Shown in pieces: positions 15,313 to 20,204 of a stretch of DNA of 20,204 bases. Position numbers and translations under genes: made by a program. Location of the stretch: positions 901 through 21,104 of the forward strand of contig DDMF01000125.1 in the NCBI GenBank assembly GCA_002340515.1. Direction: 5' to 3'. The notes below the pieces were generated by a model. The model made no database searches, had not been told where the DNA came from, and was given only the letters and a program-made list of their open reading frames with translations. This stretch comes from Rhodobacteraceae bacterium UBA2553. GTDB taxonomy: Bacteria > Pseudomonadota > Alphaproteobacteria > Rhodobacterales > Rhodobacteraceae. Positions within the stretch are counted from its first letter, which is position 1, and each line of letters starts with the position of its first letter.

Positions 15313-16110
15313 TCAGGCCTTAAATCCGGTCGCCACCACAAATTTCTCGGAACTGTCCGAACGGCTCGAAGGGGGCTTCATATATTGAACCTTCTTGAAC
15401 TTCATTCGCAACAGCTTTTGCAGCTCCGCTTCGGCACCACCCGCCAAGACCTTAGCCACAAAGGTTCCGCCATCATCCAGCACATCAAAGGCGAAATAAG
15501 CCGCCGCTTCGCATAGGGCCATAATCCGCAAATGGTCGGTCTGTTTGTGACCCGAACTGGATGCGGCCATGTCAGACATCACCACATCCGCCTTGCCCCC
15601 CAACAGGGTTTTCACCTTCAGATCCGCATCATTTTCCATGAAATCAAGCTGGTGGAACTCCGCCCCCGCCAGCCCTTCGACCTCTTGCAAATCAATGCCC
15701 AGAAAACGCCCGACCCGCTTGCCCGGTTTTTCCCCAAGCGCATTGATCCGCGGCACCGCCACCTGTGCCCAGCCACCGGGCGCACAGCCCAGATCAACCA
15801 CCCGCGCACCATTGATCAAAAAGCGGAATTTATCATCAAGTTCCATGATCTTATAGGCCGCACGACCGCGATAGCCTTCGGCCCGCGCGCGTTGCACATA
15901 GGGGTCGTTTAACTGGCGCTGCAACCAACGGGTCGACGAATTGCGTCGCCCCCGCGCGGATTTCACCTTTACGGTCAGATCACGCTGTCCGCGGCCAGAG
16001 CTTTTGCGTGCCCGTTTGGAATAGGTTTTCCCGGCACCCGGCGTGCCCTGTGGGGCAGCTTGCGGCGCATCTTCACCTGAATTTCCGTTATCATCCGTGT
16101 CATCTGACAT
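15313..16110 (-). CDS. rlmE: 23S rRNA (uridine-2'-O)-methyltransferase RlmE (FtsJ)
   Basis: RlmE methylates the 2'-OH of U2552 (E. coli numbering) in the 23S rRNA A-loop using S-adenosylmethionine, a late step in 50S assembly. In this 265-residue protein the SAM site DLGCAPGGWAQV is at about 106-117, and the catalytic K-D-K-E tetrad is intact: K87 (AAYK), D180 (VMSDMA), K220 (FVAKVL) and E255 (SSEKFVV). A basic, low-complexity N-terminal extension of about 50 residues precedes the domain; it is longer than in E. coli, and such extensions occur in alphaproteobacteria. The ATG at 16110 overlaps the TGA stop of ppx in a TGATG arrangement, so translation is coupled to ppx. An in-frame TTG at 16113 is less likely. 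Confidence 0.95.
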   Translation of the reverse strand: MSDDTDDNGNSGEDAPQAAPQGTPGAGKTYSKRARKSSGRGQRDLTVKVKSARGRRNSSTRWLQRQLNDPYVQRARAEGYRGRAAYKIMELDDKFRFLINGARVVDLGCAPGGWAQVAVPRINALGEKPGKRVGRFLGIDLQEVEGLAGAEFHQLDFMENDADLKVKTLLGGKADVVMSDMAASSSGHKQTDHLRIMALCEAAAYFAFDVLDDGGTFVAKVLAGGAEAELQKLLRMKFKKVQYMKPPSSRSDSSEKFVVATGFKA

Positions 16111-17222
16111 CAAAAAGGTCCATCTTCCAAAACACCGTCCGAGGACATTTGCGAGTAGAGAATGCCCTCTCTAAGGCCCCGATCCGCAACAGACAAGCGA
16201 TCCGTGGGCCAAATCCGCAAAAGCGCCTGTAAAATCGCCGCCCCCGACATGATCAGCGACTGGCGATCCCGGCCAATATGGCTGTTCATCCGCCGCCCTT
16301 GTGGGCCAAGCGCGAGATACCCCTGAATGACCCGCTCAATCTGATCGGACGTCATCCGCAGACCGTCCACCTTATTGCGGTCATAGCGGCGCAGCCCCAG
16401 ATGGGTCGCCGCCACCGTCGTCACGGTGCCGGATGTGCCAATGATCTGAAACCCTTCGCGCGGGGGTTCGTGGTAAAACGGGCTAAAGCCAGCCAGTTGC
16501 TCTTCAAAATGCACCGACATCAGCGCATAGCGCCCCGCGTCATCCTCCACATCATCAAACATTTCGCGCAGCGTGGCCACGCCCAAAGGCACCGAAATCC
16601 AATCCACCACAGAGGCGGCCGGAAACGGGCTGGCCCCGCCGACAAATCCGCGCCCCATGCGCATGATCGACCGGGGGCGTTCAAGCGGCGGCACTTTTGA
16701 CAGATCCAGCCAGACAAGCTCTGTTGATCCGCCGCCAATATCCACCACCAGCAATTGCTCGGTGCGCGTGGACACCAAAGGCGCACAGGACACCACGGCC
16801 AAACGCGCCTCTTCCTCGGGTTTGATAATCTCTAGCTTCAGCCCCGTTTCCCGGCGCACATAATTCATGAAACTTTTGGAGTTTTGCGCCCGGCGACACG
16901 CCTCGGTTGCCACCAACCGCATCCGTCCAACGTCATGTTTGATCAACTTCTTACGGCAAATGCGCAGCGCCTGCACCGTTCGTGCCATAGACGCACGCGA
17001 CAACCGGCCAGTGGCCTCTAGCCCCTTGCCCAGCTGAACAGACTTGGAAAAGCTGTCCACGACGTGAAACTGACTGCCCTTCGGTTGGGCAATCAGCATC
17101 CGACAAGAATTTGTGCCCAGATCCAATGCGGCATAAAGCGCATTGGGATCCGGGGTATTCGGCGCGGGGGTTCGGACCGCTATTGGGAACGCGCCCGCAC
17201 CATCGGGACGCTTGGGCGCCAT
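16110..17222 (-). CDS. ppx: Ppx/GppA family phosphatase (exopolyphosphatase)
   Basis: This 370-residue cytosolic protein belongs to the actin-like ATPase fold family that hydrolyses polyphosphate or the 5'-phosphate of pppGpp. The phosphate-1 motif is DLGTNSCR (34-41), the phosphate-2 motif DIGGGSTEL (161-169), and a later GTSGTVTT loop completes the nucleotide site. Glutamates in the KPEEEARLAV segment match the catalytic region. The length fits the short form that lacks the C-terminal HD domain of E. coli Ppx. Sequence alone does not separate polyphosphate from pppGpp activity. ATG 17222 has GGAGG ten bases upstream (17233-17237). It is the first gene of a two-gene unit with rlmE. Confidence 0.9.
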   Translation of the reverse strand: MAPKRPDGAGAFPIAVRTPAPNTPDPNALYAALDLGTNSCRMLIAQPKGSQFHVVDSFSKSVQLGKGLEATGRLSRASMARTVQALRICRKKLIKHDVGRMRLVATEACRRAQNSKSFMNYVRRETGLKLEIIKPEEEARLAVVSCAPLVSTRTEQLLVVDIGGGSTELVWLDLSKVPPLERPRSIMRMGRGFVGGASPFPAASVVDWISVPLGVATLREMFDDVEDDAGRYALMSVHFEEQLAGFSPFYHEPPREGFQIIGTSGTVTTVAATHLGLRRYDRNKVDGLRMTSDQIERVIQGYLALGPQGRRMNSHIGRDRQSLIMSGAAILQALLRIWPTDRLSVADRGLREGILYSQMSSDGVLEDGPF

Positions 17223-17501
17223 GACAACACGCCCTCCATTTCAAGTTAGGATTAGAATAAGGGGCCGCGCGTCCATAAGCAATCCCCAGCGGCCTGCCCA
17301 CTTATAATCATCTTGAGAAGAATTCACAGGGTTTCACCGCTTTTCTCGCGGCCAAACCATAGCCCCGGTGGGCAAATTCTCTTATGTGGGGGTGCAAAGG
17401 CGACAACGCGTCGTTTGTGATCATCGCCATGTCGAAATCCGCCCCTATCATCCGGGGGGCGCGTCTTAGAACGGGTGCAGTAGAAAAAGGGAGAATCGCA
17501 C
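17223..17501. other. Divergent promoter region between ppx and the methyl-folate operon
   Basis: This 279-base region separates two diverging units and should hold both promoters. A TATAAT sequence occurs at 17303-17308 on the plus strand, but no good -35 box lies at the right distance. No coding frame, hairpin or riboswitch was recognised. Confidence 0.5.
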
Positions 17502-17798
17502 ATGCCTGACGTCACGATCGTTTACTGGCGGGATATGCCCGCGCAAGTCATCGTCGGCAAAGGTCGCCGGGGTGCCAAGGCCCCCCTGCCCGAGCGATTT
17601 GAACAGGCCATTGACCGGGCCGCCATGAAAATCGGCGCACGCGACAGCGATGCCTATTTGGCGGAATGGCGCAAGGCTGCCCCTTATACTGTTGAGGGAG
17701 ACCCGCAAGAGATTGCCACGGCCGAAGCGGCACGCATCGACGCGGAATATGATCAGGAGCGTCTAAAAGCGCTGATTGCCAACGATGGCCAGGCATAA
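17502..17798 (+). CDS. Virulence_fact-domain small protein
   Basis: This 98-residue protein probably belongs to the Pfam 'Virulence factor' family (PF13769); the assignment is from memory of its start (VTIVYWRDMPAQVIVGK) and its neighbours. Despite the name, its role is not established in bacteria of this kind. It has no signal peptide and looks soluble and cytosolic. AGGGAGA lies seven bases before the ATG. The MetF-like gene follows after 35 bases, so it probably belongs to the methyl-folate operon and may assist one-carbon or corrinoid chemistry. That link is inferred from position. Confidence 0.75.
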   Translation: MPDVTIVYWRDMPAQVIVGKGRRGAKAPLPERFEQAIDRAAMKIGARDSDAYLAEWRKAAPYTVEGDPQEIATAEAARIDAEYDQERLKALIANDGQA

Positions 17799-17823
17799 AA
17801 TAAATGCCTTGGCCCAAGCTGAT

Positions 17824-17828
17824 GGAGG
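17824..17828 (+). promoter_or_regulatory. Shine-Dalgarno site deciding the MetF-like start
   Basis: GGAGG lies five bases before ATG 17834. It argues against the longer frame starting at 17804, which begins only five bases after the previous stop. Confidence 0.7.
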
Positions 17829-17833
17829 CAGCC

Positions 17834-18781
17834 ATGGCGCTGTTGAATTTCCGTAAAAAGGCATCCGAAGATGTCAAAACCTCAAGCCCCGAGCTTCAGG
17901 CCTTTCTGAAAGGCTACTCGATTGAGGTGATGCCGCGCACGGCCGCAAAAGTGGAAGATTTCCGCGACCTGCTGCCCCAAGGCACCCGCGTTTACGTGGC
18001 CCATATCGAAGGCACCCCAATTGAGGAAATGGTCGAGACCGCCAAGCGCATCAACGGCGAAGGCTTTGAGGTCATGCCCCATTTCCCCGCCCGCATCATC
18101 AAAGATGAGGCCACTTTGGCGGATTGGATCGCACGTTACCAAGGCGAAGCCAATGTGAAACAAGCCCTGCTTTTGGCAGGTGGCGTGGCCCAGCCGCATG
18201 GCGATTTCCATTCATCCATGCAGCTTTTGGAAACCGGTCTGTTTGACAAGGCGGGCTTTACCCATCTGAATGTCGCGGGCCACCCTGAGGGCAACAAAGA
18301 CATCGACCCGGATGGCTCCCATAAAAACGTCGAAGACGCGCTGCGTTGGAAACAGAAATTCTCGGAAACCACGGATGCCAAAATGGCGCTGGCCACCCAG
18401 TTCGCCTTTGAGGCCGGCCCGATCATCAAATGGGTTGAAGACATGCAAGCGGCGGGCATCGACATTCCGGTGCACATCGGCATCGCCGGTCCAGCCAAAC
18501 TGCAAACCCTGATCAAATTTGCGATCGCCTGCGGCGTTGGCCCCTCGCTGAAAGTGCTGCAAAAGCGCGCGATGGACGTCTCAAAACTGTTGCTGCCATA
18601 TGAACCAAACGACGTGTTGAACCAATTGGCCGCCCATAAGGCCGCCAACCCCGATTTCAACATCACCAAGGTGCATTTCTTCCCGCTCGGTGGGATCAAA
18701 ACCAATGCCACTTGGGCGATCAACAACGGCGGCGAAAACGCGGCCCCCGTGAATCAAGCTGTAACCGCACAAAAAGGCTGA
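17834..18781 (+). CDS. Methylenetetrahydrofolate reductase family protein (MetF-like)
   Basis: This 315-residue cytosolic protein would reduce 5,10-methylene-THF to 5-methyl-THF using a flavin, supplying methyl groups for methionine. The TIM-barrel pattern fits MetF: an early SIEVMPRTAAKVEDF strand in place of the usual SFEFFPP, a LNVAGHPEGNKD loop, FAFEAGPIIKWVEDM, and IDIPVHIGIAG. It is divergent from E. coli MetF, so cofactor and direction may differ. I left the symbol empty because a second, classical metF could exist elsewhere in the genome. The next gene starts three bases after its stop, and that gene product would use its presumed product, which strongly supports a shared operon. Confidence 0.85.
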   Translation: MALLNFRKKASEDVKTSSPELQAFLKGYSIEVMPRTAAKVEDFRDLLPQGTRVYVAHIEGTPIEEMVETAKRINGEGFEVMPHFPARIIKDEATLADWIARYQGEANVKQALLLAGGVAQPHGDFHSSMQLLETGLFDKAGFTHLNVAGHPEGNKDIDPDGSHKNVEDALRWKQKFSETTDAKMALATQFAFEAGPIIKWVEDMQAAGIDIPVHIGIAGPAKLQTLIKFAIACGVGPSLKVLQKRAMDVSKLLLPYEPNDVLNQLAAHKAANPDFNITKVHFFPLGGIKTNATWAINNGGENAAPVNQAVTAQKG

Positions 18782-18784
18782 CCC

Positions 18785-19858
18785 ATGACCAAGACCATCG
18801 TAGAATCCGGTTCCAAAACCGCCATTATCGGCTTTGATCAGCCTTTTGCCGTAATCGGTGAGCGCATCAACCCAACGGGTCGCAAGATCCTGAACGCTGA
18901 ACTGGAAGCGGGCGATTTTTCCCGCGTAGAGGCGGATGCGCTGGCCCAAGTTGCCGCAGGTGCCACCATCCTCGACATCAACTCCGGCGCTGTATTTTCG
19001 GGCAAAATGGCCGAAGACCCCCGCTATGCGGACAACAACTTTGTGGAACCCACATTGATGCGTCAGCTGGTCGAGGTGGTTCAGGCCGTGACCGATTGCC
19101 CGCTCTGTATCGACAGCTCGGTGCCCGGCGCGCTTGAGGCAGGCCTTGCCGCCGCCAAAGGTCGCCCGCTTTTGAACTCGGTCACCGGCGAAGAAGAACG
19201 CCTGGAAATGGTGCTGCCGCTGGTCAAGAAATACAATGTGCCGGTTGTGGCCATTTCCAACGATGACACCGGCATTTCCGAAGACCCCGATGTGCGCTTT
19301 GCCGTTGCCAAGAAGATCGTTGAACGTGCCGCTGATTTCGGCATTCCGGCGCATGACATTGTGGTGGATCCGCTGGTGATGCCAATTGGTGCGATGGGCA
19401 CCGCTGGCCTGCAGGTCTTTACCCTGGTGCGTCGCCTGCGCGAAGAGTTGGGCGTGAACACCACCTGTGGCGCGTCAAACATCTCGTTTGGCCTGCCCAA
19501 CCGTCACGGCATCAACAACGCGTTTTTGCCAATGGCGATGGGTGCTGGCATGACATCGGCGATTATGAACCCGGTGATGATCCCTGTTGGCCCAACGAAA
19601 ATCGCTGAAAAGCGCGCCGAGATTGCTGCCAAAGGCATCGTCTTGCCCGAAGATATGGATGACGAGACCCTGTGCGAGCTGTTTGGCCTTGGGTCCACCA
19701 AACCCAAAGCCGGTAAGGAAATGGAAGCCATTCGCGCCGCCAACTTCCTGACCAACAACGATGATGGCGGGGCGGAGTGGATCAAGTTCAACTCGTCCAA
19801 TTCCGGTGCCTCTGGTGCCGCTGGTGGCCGTCGCGGCGGTCGTCGCCGTCGCGCATAA
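18785..19858 (+). CDS. Methyltetrahydrofolate:corrinoid methyltransferase (pterin-binding domain protein)
   Basis: This 357-residue protein has a dihydropteroate-synthase-like TIM barrel. GERINPTGR (25-33), ILDINSGA (62-69), CIDSSVPGALEAG and the NDDTG loop match the pterin-binding module of MetH and of acetogen MeTr proteins. It should pass the methyl group of 5-methyl-THF to a B12-binding protein. No B12-binding or homocysteine-binding domain is present, which fits the split methionine synthase known in Rhodobacterales. It could instead serve a demethylation pathway running the other way. An unusual Gly/Arg-rich tail (about 341-357, ending GGRRRRA) follows the barrel. It is preceded by AAAGG and a three-base gap from the MetF-like gene, and followed by a terminator. 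Confidence 0.9.
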   Translation: MTKTIVESGSKTAIIGFDQPFAVIGERINPTGRKILNAELEAGDFSRVEADALAQVAAGATILDINSGAVFSGKMAEDPRYADNNFVEPTLMRQLVEVVQAVTDCPLCIDSSVPGALEAGLAAAKGRPLLNSVTGEEERLEMVLPLVKKYNVPVVAISNDDTGISEDPDVRFAVAKKIVERAADFGIPAHDIVVDPLVMPIGAMGTAGLQVFTLVRRLREELGVNTTCGASNISFGLPNRHGINNAFLPMAMGAGMTSAIMNPVMIPVGPTKIAEKRAEIAAKGIVLPEDMDDETLCELFGLGSTKPKAGKEMEAIRAANFLTNNDDGGAEWIKFNSSNSGASGAAGGRRGGRRRRA

Positions 19859-19881
19859 GGCATATCATTGTCTATGACAGG

Positions 19882-19910
19882 AAAAGGGCTCGCCACGGCG
19901 GGCCCTTTTT
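19882..19910 (+). terminator. Rho-independent terminator of the methyl-folate operon
   Basis: AAAAGGGC (19882-19889) pairs with GCCCTTTT (19902-19909). The stem extends inward through a T-G pair and CGC/GCG, with a short loop and a run of five T. It starts 23 bases after the stop of the methyltransferase gene. The flanking A-run means it could also work for transcription from the other side. Confidence 0.85.
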
Positions 19911-20110
19911 CGTGTCTGATCCACCATGCGCCGTTGTTGTTACGCATCTGGAGTATCTGGCACGACAGGCGATCCGCCGCCCGAAACCCGAGGAAACGAG
20001 CAGCCACCTTGCGTCTTGCGACGATGCCCATATCGTCAGGCTATAAACCCGCGCTGAAAACGCCACGCAGACAAACACCCCGGCGCGGCCGCTAAAGGAA
20101 AGAGGTTCCA

Positions 20111-20204
20111 ATGATGATTTTCAAAACCGCAAGCATCCTGCTTGTTGCCGCAACCCTCGCCGGTTGCGCCCCCAAACCAGAGCCCGCCCCCGCCCCAGCG
20201 CCAG
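20111..20204 (+). CDS. Lipoprotein, 3' end cut by window edge
   Basis: Thirty-one codons are visible. A lipoprotein signal is clear: MMIFKTASILLVAATLAGC, with the lipidated Cys at 19, followed by a Pro/Ala/Glu-rich linker. AGAGG sits five bases before the ATG at 20111; a second ATG at 20114 is equally usable. The gene lies about 200 bases beyond the operon terminator and has its own upstream region. The function cannot be told from this fragment. Confidence 0.75.
   Translation, partial: MMIFKTASILLVAATLAGCAPKPEPAPAPAP

Noticed and set aside
17303..17308. TATAAT as a promoter for the methyl-folate operon
   Set aside because: There is no acceptable -35 box 16-18 bases upstream, and the site is almost 200 bases from the first start codon.
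18581..19354. A 257-codon minus-strand frame across the methyl-folate genes, and a similar one at 18136-18726
   Set aside because: Both are antisense to clear MetF-like and methyltransferase genes and their translations show no domain. GC-rich genes often leave such frames.
19872..20111. A 79-codon minus-strand frame overlapping the terminator
   Set aside because: It runs through a strong rho-independent terminator and into the lipoprotein start, and shows no domain or ribosome binding site.
1..20204. CRISPR array, insertion sequence, toxin-antitoxin or known anti-phage genes
   Set aside because: No regularly spaced repeats, transposase, terminal inverted repeats or recognisable defence effectors were seen. 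The caspase homologues carry export signals, which argues against a cytosolic CRISPR-linked or gasdermin-linked role.

Overview
The window reads like chromosomal DNA from an alphaproteobacterium, most likely a marine Rhodobacterales (Roseobacter-group) strain. The housekeeping genes support this: an exopolyphosphatase gene overlapping rlmE, and a compact set of a Virulence_fact-domain protein, a MetF-like reductase and a stand-alone methyltetrahydrofolate methyltransferase. The last is typical of bacteria that split methionine synthase into separate proteins. This placement is an inference from gene content; no rRNA or species marker is present.

Positions 1 to about 14.5 kb form an accessory-looking region dominated by caspase-like (peptidase C14) proteins with export signals. 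On the minus strand a six-gene array is transcribed from about 10.2 kb towards position 1: a Tat-exported family-5 solute-binding protein, a ferric-reductase/NADPH-oxidase-like membrane flavocytochrome, a 1155-residue periplasmic protein with four c-heme motifs, an OmpA-type peptidoglycan-binding protein, a caspase-like protein with a DUF4384-like tail, and a second caspase-like protein cut by the window edge. In the last five genes each ribosome binding site overlaps or abuts the previous stop codon. A third caspase-like gene, fused to a PDZ-like domain, diverges on the plus strand behind a strong sigma70-type promoter. A minus-strand pair follows: a lipoprotein of unknown function and a fourth caspase-like protein carrying Sel1 and peptidoglycan-binding-like modules.

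Positions 14.75 to 20.2 kb hold a small secreted cysteine-containing protein, then rlmE and ppx on the minus strand, then the plus-strand methyl-folate cluster ending in a clear rho-independent terminator. The first 94 bases of a lipoprotein gene close the window.

The most interesting feature is the caspase/redox island. All four caspase-like proteins carry the His and Cys motifs (GHG or GHS, and DACRDNPF or DSC) and all carry export signals, so they should act in the periplasm or outside the cell. They share an operon with a predicted NAD(P)H to FAD to heme b to heme c electron path and with an OmpA-type anchor. The giant cytochrome and one caspase appear to share the same kind of C-terminal domain. 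My working hypothesis, not shown by sequence alone, is a peptidoglycan-anchored envelope system in which redox state is coupled to caspase-type proteolysis.
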